From Bifidobacterium breve (GTDB lineage Bacteria; Actinomycetota; Acidimicrobiia; IMCC26256; PALSA-555), in the NCBI GenBank assembly GCA_945889545.1, contig CAMDCC010000005.1, positions 1 to 29,765 on the forward strand: a stretch of DNA of 29,765 bases, read 5' to 3'. The position numbers and the translations under genes were made by a program. This document shows positions 12,974 through 20,143 of the stretch, in pieces (positions within the stretch are counted from its first letter, which is position 1; each line of letters starts with the position of its first letter). Under the pieces are notes generated by a model that made no database searches, had not been told where the DNA came from, and saw only the letters and a list, made by a program, of their open reading frames with translations.

Positions 12974-13792
12974 TCAGCCGAGGCCGATCGCTTTCAGCAT
13001 GCTGGGCGGGATCTCGTCCTTCTGCTCGCGCAGGAGCGCGGCGCGCTCGATGTTGATGGCGTCGCGCGGCTCGCGCTCGAGCCAGTCGTCCCACGGGCCC
13101 GCGGGGATCTCACCGGCCACGCAGTGGCGGAGATAGGTCTGGAGGTCGCGCAACTCACGCTCGCCGCCCACCGGTCCGTGGCCGGGAACGATTGTGTCGG
13201 CGAGCTCGGCGATGGCGTCGAGCACGTTGGCCCACGTGGCCGGGTCGCCTTGGAACGCGAGCGGCGTCACGCCGAAGAAGCACAAGTCGCCGGCGAACAA
13301 CACGTCGGCATCGGCCACCAGCACCATCACATCGCCGGGTGTGTGCCCGGTTGCGGGGAGCAGCTCGACGCGAGGTGTGAGCTCAGCTGCGCCCTCCACG
13401 AGATGACTGACGGGTCGCGTGCCGAACTCGGCGAGGTCGTCGAACTCACTGGCGAACGCGGGCATGAATGCCTTGTACGCCTCGAGCGCCATCGGTTGGT
13501 CGAGGAGGTCGCTCGTGACGGGCGAGGCGTAGACCGCCGCGTTGCGGAACATCGCGGTGCCACCCACATGGTCGACGTGCGCATGCGTGAGCACTACCCG
13601 CTTCACGGTGCGGTCGAGCGCGGCCACCGCCTCGGCGAAGGGCTCCCACTGGGAGCGCACCATCAAGGTGTCGACGAGGGTGAGCCCGTCGTCGTCGGCG
13701 ATCACCCCGGCGTTCGCCACCCCCGACTCCCCGCCGGGCTGGAGCCATGTCCACACGCCATCAGCGAGCTCTGCAAGCTCGGGTTGGGTCAC
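12974..13792 (-). CDS. MBL-fold metallo-hydrolase (glyoxalase II-like branch)
   Basis: A 272-residue metallo-beta-lactamase fold enzyme. The zinc motif is THAHVDHVGG (His70, His72, Asp74, His75); further ligands lie in LPATGHTPGDVMVLV, LFAGDLCFFG and DTIVPGHGPVG. The N-terminus (ELADGVWTWLQPGGESGVANAGVIADDDGLTLVDTL) is typical of the broad group that includes glyoxalase II, quinoprotein-relay proteins and alkylsulfatase-like hydrolases; the substrate cannot be set. GTG 13792 sits 6 nt after a TAGCCT -10 element and diverges from the lyase gene with 29 nt between starts. Confidence 0.85.
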   Translation of the reverse strand: MTQPELAELADGVWTWLQPGGESGVANAGVIADDDGLTLVDTLMVRSQWEPFAEAVAALDRTVKRVVLTHAHVDHVGGTAMFRNAAVYASPVTSDLLDQPMALEAYKAFMPAFASEFDDLAEFGTRPVSHLVEGAAELTPRVELLPATGHTPGDVMVLVADADVLFAGDLCFFGVTPLAFQGDPATWANVLDAIAELADTIVPGHGPVGGERELRDLQTYLRHCVAGEIPAGPWDDWLEREPRDAINIERAALLREQKDEIPPSMLKAIGLG

Positions 13793-13798
13793 GAATCG

Positions 13799-13814
13799 AG
13801 GCTACCGGTACGGT
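13799..13814. promoter_or_regulatory. Back-to-back leaderless promoters
   Basis: Minus strand: TAGCCT (13804-13799), 6 nt before GTG 13792. Plus strand: TACGGT (13809-13814), 7 nt before ATG 13822. With 29 nt between the start codons, each -35 region would fall inside the other gene's first codons. Confidence 0.55.
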
Positions 13815-13821
13815 TTCAGCC

Positions 13822-14766
13822 ATGTCTGAGCGCAGTCGCCATCTTCCCCGTCGAGCGTGCCTTGCGGTGCCCGGGTCGAGCCCGAAGATGCTCGGCAAGG
13901 CCCCCGGGGTCGGAGCCGACATGGTGTTCCTCGACCTCGAAGACTCCGTCGCGCCACTCGAGAAGGAAGCGGCCCGTGTCAACGTGGTCAAGGCGATCAA
14001 CGAGCAGGACTGGGGCGACTCCGTCGTCTGTGTGCGCGTGAACGCGTGGGACACCGAGTGGACGTACCGCGACGTGATCGAGGTCGTGGAGAACGCGTCG
14101 GAGCGCCTCGACGAGATCATGTTGCCGAAGGTGCAGTCGGCCGCCGATGTGCAGGCGCTCGACATGCTGCTCACGCAGATCGAGCAGGTGACCGGGCGTC
14201 AGTCCACCGTCGGCATCGAGCCGCAGATCGAGACGGCGCGCGGCCTCATCAACGTGGAGGAGATCTGCGCGGCGTCGCCGCGGTTGGAGACGATCGTGTT
14301 CGGCCCGGCTGACTTCGCGGCGTCCACCGAGATGCCAGTGCTGACGGGTGGCGTGCAGATCCCGGAGTACCCGGGCGATCACTTTCACTACGTGTTCGCG
14401 AAGATCCTCATGGCGGGTCGCGCCAACGGGCTCCAGGTGATCGACGGTCCGTTCCTCAAGATCCGTGAGCTCGACGCGCTGCGCGACTACTCGATGCGCA
14501 GCCGCATCCTTGGCTTCGATGGAAAGTGGGCGCTGAACCCCGATCAGGTGCCGGTCATCAACGAGGTGTTCACGCCGACGCAAGAGCAGTACGACCACGC
14601 GTTCGACATCCTCGACGCATACGAGAAGGCCACCACCGAGGGCGCCGCCGGCGAGCGCAAGGGCGCGGTCATGTTCGGCGACGAGATGATCGACGAAGCA
14701 AGTCGCAAGATGGCCATCAAGTTCGCGTCTCGAGGCGAGCGCGCCGGCATGAAGCGCAGCAGCTGA
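13822..14766 (+). CDS. CitE-like CoA-ester lyase (malyl-CoA / beta-methylmalyl-CoA lyase type)
   Basis: A 314-residue HpcH/HpaI-fold lyase. RACLAVPGSSPKMLGKAPGVGADMVFLDLEDSVAPLEKEAAR contains the CoA-binding N-terminus and metal-site Asp/Glu (LDLEDSV); IMLPKVQSAADV and VGIEPQIETARGLINVEEI hold the second acidic ligand; VFGPADFAAS the third; GKWALNPDQVPVIN binds the CoA end. Members cleave malyl-CoA to glyoxylate and acetyl-CoA, or methylmalyl-CoA to glyoxylate and propionyl-CoA. The length (314) is nearer the malyl-CoA lyases of the ethylmalonyl-CoA pathway than the roughly 275-residue mycobacterial CitE. The Mcd- and MaoC-type genes nearby support that reading. Leaderless start at ATG 13822. 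Confidence 0.85.
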   Translation: MSERSRHLPRRACLAVPGSSPKMLGKAPGVGADMVFLDLEDSVAPLEKEAARVNVVKAINEQDWGDSVVCVRVNAWDTEWTYRDVIEVVENASERLDEIMLPKVQSAADVQALDMLLTQIEQVTGRQSTVGIEPQIETARGLINVEEICAASPRLETIVFGPADFAASTEMPVLTGGVQIPEYPGDHFHYVFAKILMAGRANGLQVIDGPFLKIRELDALRDYSMRSRILGFDGKWALNPDQVPVINEVFTPTQEQYDHAFDILDAYEKATTEGAAGERKGAVMFGDEMIDEASRKMAIKFASRGERAGMKRSS

Positions 14767-14783
14767 CACTCCTCATCTGACCC

Positions 14784-14830
14784 AGCAAGTGACGCTATGC
14801 CGCGTATTTGGTGGCGGAGCGTCACTTGCT
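14784..14830 (+). terminator. 13-bp perfect inverted repeat after the lyase gene
   Basis: AGCAAGTGACGCT (14784-14796) and AGCGTCACTTGCT (14818-14830) are exact reverse complements, with an inner CCGC/GCGG pairing in the 21-nt loop. It starts 17 nt after the lyase stop and ends 20 nt before the next gene's -10, so a terminator role fits. The stem is less GC-rich than the surroundings and no T tract follows, so a dispersed repeat element is the alternative. Confidence 0.55.
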
Positions 14831-14850
14831 CGGTGTTTCTGAGGTGGCGG

Positions 14851-14856
14851 TAGCCT
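14851..14856 (+). promoter_or_regulatory. -10 element (TAGCCT) for the membrane-anchored protein gene
   Basis: TAGCCT lies 7 nt before GTG 14864. TTGCTC at 14826-14831, 19 nt further up and inside the inverted repeat, is a weak -35 candidate. Confidence 0.5.
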
Positions 14857-14863
14857 TCTTCGC

Positions 14864-15346
14864 GTGGAAGTGCTCGTTGTTGCAGTGGTGATTGCTGGCG
14901 GCGGGCTCGTGTTGCGATGGTCGCGGCGCCGTCCAGGCGTGCCGATGAAGTGGCAGACCTCGCAAAGCGTGGCCGCCGATCTGCACCGCCGCATGCACCG
15001 TTCGGTCGACCGCACGCGCAAGACCGTGGCCGAGGCGCGCAAGCGTGGCGTGCCCACGTCGGGCTACGAAGGGTTGTGCGACCGACTCTCCGCAACGGCA
15101 CGGGCGATCGACGACCAGCTCGTGCTGGCGTCGAGGCTGCCGTTCAAGGCCCGCCACAAGGCGTTGCTCGGCTTGCGCTTCCGGATCGCCGACATCGAGC
15201 AGACGGGCGATCGCATCGGTCGGACCGCACTGGAGGCTGCGACGCCGTTGGTCGGCGGCATCGACGAGTCGCTGCGCGACATCAACGAGCGGCTCGACCA
15301 CCATGAGGAAGCGATCGACGAGCTCAAGGAGCTCGGCGGCCACTAA
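14864..15346 (+). CDS. Membrane-anchored helical protein of unknown function
   Basis: A 160-residue protein. Residues 2-17 (EVLVVAVVIAGGGLVL) form one membrane anchor followed by a basic stop (RWSRRRPG), so the rest faces the cytoplasm. Residues 35-157 are almost all charged helix (AADLHRRMHRSVDRTRKTVAEARKRG; PFKARHKALLGLRFRIADIEQTGDRIGRT; DESLRDINERLDHHEEAIDELKEL), likely a coiled coil. I do not recognise a family. The GTG start follows the TAGCCT -10 element. It ends 7 nt from the stop of the convergent acyl-CoA dehydrogenase gene, leaving no room for a separate terminator. Confidence 0.7.
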   Translation: MEVLVVAVVIAGGGLVLRWSRRRPGVPMKWQTSQSVAADLHRRMHRSVDRTRKTVAEARKRGVPTSGYEGLCDRLSATARAIDDQLVLASRLPFKARHKALLGLRFRIADIEQTGDRIGRTALEAATPLVGGIDESLRDINERLDHHEEAIDELKELGGH

Positions 15347-15353
15347 CGGCGAG

Positions 15354-16979
15354 TCAGGCGGTCAGTGCGTTCTCCGCGAGACGCCTCGCAATGACCCGCA
15401 GGCACAGCGTCTCGTCGGCGCCTTCGAAGATCGACAGCACCCGCGCGTCCACGAAGTAGCGCGAGACGGGGAACTCCTCGGCGTAGCCCATGCCGCCGTG
15501 GAGCTGCATGGCTTCGCGCGTCACCCACTCGGCCGCGCGGCACACATAGGCCTTGACCATCGACGCTTCGAGCGTGCCTTCACCGCGGCCCATCCGACCC
15601 GCGACGTCGTACGAGAACTGACGACCGGCCTGGATGAGCGCGGCCATGCGCGCCAGCTTCGCCTTCGACAACGGGTAGTCGAACACGGCCCGACCGAACA
15701 CGTTGCGGTCCTGTGCGTACGCGAGACCTTCGTCGAACGCCGCTTGCATCACGCCGACTGCGCGCGCCGCCGTCTGGAGGCGCCCGTTCTCGAAGCCTTC
15801 CATCTGGAGGTAGAAGCCTTGCCCGCGTCCTTCATCGCCGCCGACGAGGTTCTCGGCGGGGACCACCCAATCGGAGAATGCGACTTCGTACGAATGCATA
15901 CCGCGGTAGCCGATCGTGTCGATGGCGCGGCCTTCCATCTTTCCGCCACCCGGCTGGTCGAATGCGAACGCGTGGCCAGCAGCAGGCTCCTTGTCGACCA
16001 CGAAGAGCGACAAACCGCGGTGTCCGCTGGCGCGATCGGGATCGGTACGGGCGAGCAACATGATCACGTTGGCGCGACCGGCGAACGTGGCCCATGTCTT
16101 CACACCGTTGATCGCGTAGCCGCCGTCGACGGGTGTCGCGCTCACGTTGATGTTGGCGACGTCGGACCCATAGTCGGGCTCGGTCACCATCACGCCAACC
16201 ATCAGCTCGCCCGTGGCGATGCGCGGCAACCAGCGTTGCTTCTGCTCCTCGGTCCCGCCGCGCACGATCGCACGCGTGAGGATCTCGGGCCGGGTGATGA
16301 GCGATCCACCGATGCCGAGCGATCCCCACGAGAGCTCCTCGGTGGCGACCACCATGGCGAGGTAGTCCTGCTCGCCGCCGGCGGCGTACCCGCCGTACTC
16401 CTCGGGGACCGAGAGCCCAAAGCCGCCGAGCTCGGCGAGGCCCGCGATCAGGTCCTCGGGTACGTCGGCGTTCTCTCGGTGCACGTGCTCGGCGTTCGGG
16501 CGGATCTTGTCATGGGCGAACCGATGGAATGTGTCGCGGGCGAGCTCGAGATCGTCGTCGAGGTGACTCGGCCCGGTGCCGGTCGTGACGAGCTGCGCGG
16601 CGACCTCCTCGAGGAACCTGGGCGATCGGTGCGCCTCAACGAAGGGAAGCGCATCGGTGAGATCGCCAGTGTCGACGCCCCAGGTGGCTTCACGCCCGAG
16701 CACTCGTGTGCTCACGTCCCAGATCGCGTCGGCGACGAAGGCGCGGGCGAGCCGCGACTCGACCTCACCGTGGCGGCCGTACTCGATCATCACCTTGCAT
16801 GCTTCGACGGCGCTGGCGGCGTGCGCGAGGTCGTACGCGAGCACTTGGTGCTCGTCGAGCTTCGCGACCGATACGCGCCCGTTGTCGGCCGACGCGTGGG
16901 CCAGATGGCGTGCTCCCCCTGCGACTACAAGTGCTGCACCGCCGACCGCGGCCGCAGCCACATCAAGCTGATCGGTCAT
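15354..16979 (-). CDS. Acyl-CoA dehydrogenase, (2S)-methylsuccinyl-CoA dehydrogenase type
   Basis: A 541-residue flavoprotein, about 150 residues longer than ordinary acyl-CoA dehydrogenases. Residues 1-145 are a helical N-terminal extension; 146-260 the usual N-terminal helical domain (FHRFAHDKIRPNAEHVH; GFGLSVPEEYGGYAAGG); MVTEPDYGSD (264-273) contacts FAD; AINGVKTWATFAGRANV follows; the C-terminal domain ends with MQLHGGMGYAEEFPVSRYFVDARVLSIFEGADETL, with the catalytic-base Glu near 519. A long N-terminal extension is characteristic of methylsuccinyl-CoA dehydrogenase, which makes mesaconyl-CoA in the ethylmalonyl-CoA pathway. The neighbouring malyl-CoA lyase-type and MaoC genes agree. Ccr and ethylmalonyl-CoA mutase genes are not in the window. 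ATG 16979 is 6 nt after TAGCCT. Confidence 0.8.
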   Translation of the reverse strand: MTDQLDVAAAAVGGAALVVAGGARHLAHASADNGRVSVAKLDEHQVLAYDLAHAASAVEACKVMIEYGRHGEVESRLARAFVADAIWDVSTRVLGREATWGVDTGDLTDALPFVEAHRSPRFLEEVAAQLVTTGTGPSHLDDDLELARDTFHRFAHDKIRPNAEHVHRENADVPEDLIAGLAELGGFGLSVPEEYGGYAAGGEQDYLAMVVATEELSWGSLGIGGSLITRPEILTRAIVRGGTEEQKQRWLPRIATGELMVGVMVTEPDYGSDVANINVSATPVDGGYAINGVKTWATFAGRANVIMLLARTDPDRASGHRGLSLFVVDKEPAAGHAFAFDQPGGGKMEGRAIDTIGYRGMHSYEVAFSDWVVPAENLVGGDEGRGQGFYLQMEGFENGRLQTAARAVGVMQAAFDEGLAYAQDRNVFGRAVFDYPLSKAKLARMAALIQAGRQFSYDVAGRMGRGEGTLEASMVKAYVCRAAEWVTREAMQLHGGMGYAEEFPVSRYFVDARVLSIFEGADETLCLRVIARRLAENALTA

Positions 16980-16984
16980 GCACG

Positions 16985-17091
16985 GAGGCTACCGACCGCA
17001 CCGCAGCCCTCCTGCGTCGCAGCCCGGTAGCCGGGGCCCGAGCGGCCCGGTGCGTAGCACCGAGAGCGGGAAGGTCGAGGCTACCGACCGC
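16985..17091. repeat. 15-bp direct repeat carrying a duplicated -10 element
   Basis: GAGGCTACCGACCGC occurs at 16985-16999 and again at 17077-17091. On the minus strand each copy contains TAGCCT, so the Mcd-type gene may have two tandem promoters 92 nt apart. Between the copies are CGGTGC-gta-GCACCG and a CCGGGGCC...GGCCCGG pairing that could terminate the upstream SGNH gene. Confidence 0.55.
16986..16991 (-). promoter_or_regulatory. -10 element (TAGCCT) for the Mcd-type dehydrogenase gene
   Basis: TAGCCT on the minus strand lies 6 nt before ATG 16979 with no Shine-Dalgarno. An identical hexamer in the same orientation lies at 17083-17078. Confidence 0.55.
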
Positions 17092-17112
17092 CCGGGGTCG
17101 ATCAGGGGTCGA

Positions 17113-18174
17113 CTAGGGCACAGTGATCGACGGGAACGTCGTGGACGTCGATGTGGACGAGGTGCTCGACGACGTGCTGGTTGACGACGACGTGCTGGAT
17201 GACGTGGTGCTCGGTCCGGGGACCTCGCCACTCCCTGGGCTCACGTGCACCGGTTGACTCGCCCCGGCAACGGTCTGATCGACCAGTGCGCAGCGTTCGT
17301 CGAGGAAGGCGAAAACGTACCCGGCCAGGAGATCACCCCCAGCCTCGGTGAAATGGATGCCATCGGGTGTGCGCACCCGCACGGTGTCACCGTCGACGCC
17401 GGGCAACGTGGCGGCGTACTCGCCGTTCTCGTCGGAGAACAGGTCGTACGCGTCGATATAGGTGGTGCGAGCGCGCTGCGCGATGATCTCGCGCGCGACC
17501 CGGTTGACCTCGGCGACATCCGAGTTCTTGTCTTCGTCGCGCAACGTTGGAGACCCGACCCAGTAGACAGCGCGGCCGTCGGCACCGAGCAGGTCAAGCA
17601 CCTCGGTGACGAGCTGCGCGTAGGCGGAGCGCCACACCGGTTCCCCGTCCTCCCCGAGCGGGGTGGAACCCACGACTCCGGAGTCGTTGGCGCCGATGAT
17701 GAACACCACGACCTCGGGATCGACGCGGGTCATCTCCAGCGCCACTTCCTCGGGCCAGTCGAAGAACGACGGCGACGCGAGCCCGCTCGACGTTCGGTAG
17801 TCGTACGTCGGCAAGGCAACGCCGGTGTCGGCGGTCAGGGTGCCGAGGGCGGGCCCAAGCGATCCGGCGAGCGAGTCGCCACCGATCCAGATGCGGAGAG
17901 GATCATCGGGAGTGAGGGGTGTGCGACAGGCCGCCTCGTTCGAGAACCGCGGCGACGGATCGAACGTCACCTGGGGGTGGAGTGCCTTGGCGCGAGCGCT
18001 GAGCTCGTCGTCGCGCACCAACCACAACCACGATGCGCCGGCCAACAGAGCGATCGCCGCCAATGCGCTGATGACGACGACGGCGGAGCGTCGACGACGC
18101 CGCTTTCGGTCCGCGAGACGAGCGCGTCCTTGAGCGCCACGTTCCCACGCGAGCTGGAGCTCGTGGTCCGACAC
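17113..18174 (-). CDS. Membrane-anchored SGNH/GDSL hydrolase (DUF459-like)
   Basis: A 353-residue protein. Residues 1-29 are cytoplasmic and end in RKRRRRR; SAVVVISALAAIALLAGASWLWLV (30-53) is a membrane anchor, so the rest is outside. SGNH blocks: GGDSLAGS with nucleophile Ser101, GANDSG with Asn163, and DGIHFTEAGG with Asp271 and His274. The last 35 residues are a Ser/Thr run (STSSSTSTSSS), probably a spacer or glycosylation site. SGNH enzymes of this type remove or transfer acyl groups on cell-wall glycans. The gene starts 6 nt after the stop of the ABC exporter gene, so one transcript makes both; the exporter may carry the acylated substrate or a lipid precursor. Confidence 0.8.
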   Translation of the reverse strand: MSDHELQLAWERGAQGRARLADRKRRRRRSAVVVISALAAIALLAGASWLWLVRDDELSARAKALHPQVTFDPSPRFSNEAACRTPLTPDDPLRIWIGGDSLAGSLGPALGTLTADTGVALPTYDYRTSSGLASPSFFDWPEEVALEMTRVDPEVVVFIIGANDSGVVGSTPLGEDGEPVWRSAYAQLVTEVLDLLGADGRAVYWVGSPTLRDEDKNSDVAEVNRVAREIIAQRARTTYIDAYDLFSDENGEYAATLPGVDGDTVRVRTPDGIHFTEAGGDLLAGYVFAFLDERCALVDQTVAGASQPVHVSPGSGEVPGPSTTSSSTSSSTSTSSSTSSTSTSTTFPSITVP

Positions 18175-18180
18175 GCGTCG

Positions 18181-20049
18181 TTACGCTGGCTCCGCAGCCA
18201 GTTGCGTGCGATACAGGTCGGAGTAGAGACCACCAGCATGAACCAGAGTGTCGTGGTGGCCCTCTTCGACGATCTTGCCGTCTTCGATCACAACGATGCG
18301 ATCGGCGGCAACGATCGTAGAAAGTCGGTGCGCGATCACCAGCGCGGTACGACCTGTGAGCGCGTCGGCGAGGGCTTGTTGGATGGCGAGCTCCGACTCA
18401 GAGTCGAGGTGTGACGTTGCCTCGTCGAGGATGACGATTGCCGGGTCCGACAGGAGCATGCGGGCGATGGCAAGACGCTGCTTCTCGCCACCCGACATGC
18501 GGTAGCCGCGTTCGCCCACGACCGTGTCGTACCCATCGGGAAGCGACGCGATCAGCTCGTGGATACGCGCCGCTTTGGCCGCGGCCACCAGCTCGTCGCC
18601 GGTGGCGTCGGGCTTCGCGTATCGCAGGTTCTCGCCGATCGACTCGTGGAACAGGTGCGGGTCTTGCATGACCATCCCCACCGCATTGCGCAGGGAGTCG
18701 AGCGTGAGGTCGCGTACATCGTGGCCATCGATCGTGACCCGACCTTCATTGACGTCGTGGACGCGTGGCACCAGCAGCGCGGTCGTGGTCTTTCCGGCGC
18801 CCGAAGGGCCGACCAGAGCGACGAGCTCACCCGGCTCCACCGTGAAGCTGATGTCGCGCAGGATCCACGCACTCGGCTCATCGTTGGTGGAACCGGTGCC
18901 CTCTTCGAGCGAAGCGATCGAGCTGACTGCGGGAGGCGGGTGGCGGAACCACACGTGCTCAAATTGCACGCGCCCCTTCGGCTGTTCGAGTGCGACCGCG
19001 CCCGGTCGCTCCTCGATGAGCGCAGGAAAGTCGAGGACCTCGAAGACTCGTTCGAACGACACGAGTGCGGTCATCACGTCGACGCGCGCGTTCGTGAGTT
19101 GCGTGAGGGGTTGATAGATCTGCGCTACGTAGAGCACGAAGGCCGCGACGGTGCCCGTCGTGATCGTGCCGCTGATCGCCAGTCGACCGCCGAGGTAGTA
19201 CACGACGGCAGTGCCGATTGCGGCCACGAAGCCGAGCGCCACGAAGAGGACTCGGGAGTACATCGCGGTCCGGACCCCGATATCGCGCACGCGACCAGCT
19301 CGACCAGCGAACAGCTTGCGCTCGCGGTCGTGACTTCCGAACAGCTTGACGACCAGAGCACCCGACACATTGAAGCGTTCAGCAACGGTGTTGTTCATCG
19401 ACGCGTTGAGCTGCATCGACTCTCGCGTCGCGACCTGAAGCTTTCGGCCGATCCGTCGTGCCGGGATGATGAATGCCGGGAGCACGAGCAGGGTGAGGAT
19501 CGTGAGCCGCCATTCGAGGCCGAGCATCACCGACAGGAACACGACCAACGTGATGACGTTCGACACAACGGTCCCGAGCGTGTTCGTTACGGCTTGCTGT
19601 GCGCCGACCACGTCGTTGTTGAGCCGCGACATGAGCGCGCCGGTCTGGGTGCGAGTGAAGAACGAAATCGGGAAGCGCTGGACGTGGTCGAACAGCGCGA
19701 CCCGCATGTCGAAGATCAGGCCTTCACCGACCTTCGCGGAGTACCAGCGCTGGAGCAGCGACAACGCCGCGGTCGCAACGGCGATGGCGACCGCACCGAG
19801 CGCGAGCAGCAGCAGGAGCGACTTGTCGCGATGCTTCAAGGCGTCGTCGATGAGCGCCCGGAACAGGAGTGGCTGCACTGCGCCGATGCCGGCGGCGACG
19901 ATGACTGTGATGAGGAAGCCGATCAGCGCCTTGCGGTACGGCCGGGTCATCCCGAGCACCCGCCGCAACAGCGCGCGTTCGAACCCCTTGCCCCGCACAT
20001 CGGGATCTCGCCGGAAGCCCATCACGGTCTGGTGCATCTGCATACCCAT
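18181..20049 (-). CDS. ABC exporter, fused membrane and ATPase domains (homodimer type)
   Basis: A 622-residue half-transporter of the MsbA/BmrA class. Residues 38-320 hold six membrane helices (e.g. ALIGFLITVIVAAGIGAV, VVSNVITLVVFLSVMLGL). The ATPase domain has Walker A GPSGAGKTT (413-421 region), signature MSGGE (518-522), Walker B VILDEATS with catalytic Glu543, and switch His574. All sites are canonical, so it should work as a homodimer. It exports a lipid, drug or wall precursor; nothing in the protein fixes which. An inserted Ser/Glu-rich loop at about 374-393 lies before the ATPase core. ATG 20049 follows a TACGGT -10 element by 11 nt; internal Met codons at residues 3, 5 and 10 are alternatives. 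Confidence 0.85.
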   Translation of the reverse strand: MGMQMHQTVMGFRRDPDVRGKGFERALLRRVLGMTRPYRKALIGFLITVIVAAGIGAVQPLLFRALIDDALKHRDKSLLLLLALGAVAIAVATAALSLLQRWYSAKVGEGLIFDMRVALFDHVQRFPISFFTRTQTGALMSRLNNDVVGAQQAVTNTLGTVVSNVITLVVFLSVMLGLEWRLTILTLLVLPAFIIPARRIGRKLQVATRESMQLNASMNNTVAERFNVSGALVVKLFGSHDRERKLFAGRAGRVRDIGVRTAMYSRVLFVALGFVAAIGTAVVYYLGGRLAISGTITTGTVAAFVLYVAQIYQPLTQLTNARVDVMTALVSFERVFEVLDFPALIEERPGAVALEQPKGRVQFEHVWFRHPPPAVSSIASLEEGTGSTNDEPSAWILRDISFTVEPGELVALVGPSGAGKTTTALLVPRVHDVNEGRVTIDGHDVRDLTLDSLRNAVGMVMQDPHLFHESIGENLRYAKPDATGDELVAAAKAARIHELIASLPDGYDTVVGERGYRMSGGEKQRLAIARMLLSDPAIVILDEATSHLDSESELAIQQALADALTGRTALVIAHRLSTIVAADRIVVIEDGKIVEEGHHDTLVHAGGLYSDLYRTQLAAEPA

Positions 20050-20060
20050 AGAAGTGGTCA

Positions 20061-20066
20061 ACCGTA
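20061..20066 (-). promoter_or_regulatory. -10 element (TACGGT) for the ABC exporter-SGNH operon
   Basis: TACGGT on the minus strand lies 11 nt before ATG 20049, leaving only a 4-5 nt leader. Confidence 0.45.
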
Positions 20067-20129
20067 CCGGTGGGGAAGCCCATTCCTTCCTGTCGGGTCG
20101 ACTCCGCAGGCTGCGCCGCCATTTACGCG

Positions 20130-20135
20130 TAGGGT
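20130..20135 (+). promoter_or_regulatory. -10 element (TAGGGT) for the acyl-CoA dehydrogenase gene
   Basis: TAGGGT lies 8 nt before GTG 20144 with no Shine-Dalgarno; leaderless type, divergent from the exporter operon. Confidence 0.5.
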
Positions 20136-20143
20136 GCGCGACC

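Noticed and set aside
12344..14041. A 565-codon open frame on the plus strand.
   Set aside because: Antisense to the thioredoxin-fold and MBL-fold genes. Its C-terminus merely overlaps the lyase gene in another frame.
15045..17030. A 661-codon open frame on the plus strand.
   Set aside because: It runs antisense to the Mcd-type dehydrogenase and the end of the membrane protein gene, and has the Arg/His/Ala composition of a GC-rich shadow frame. No domain is visible.
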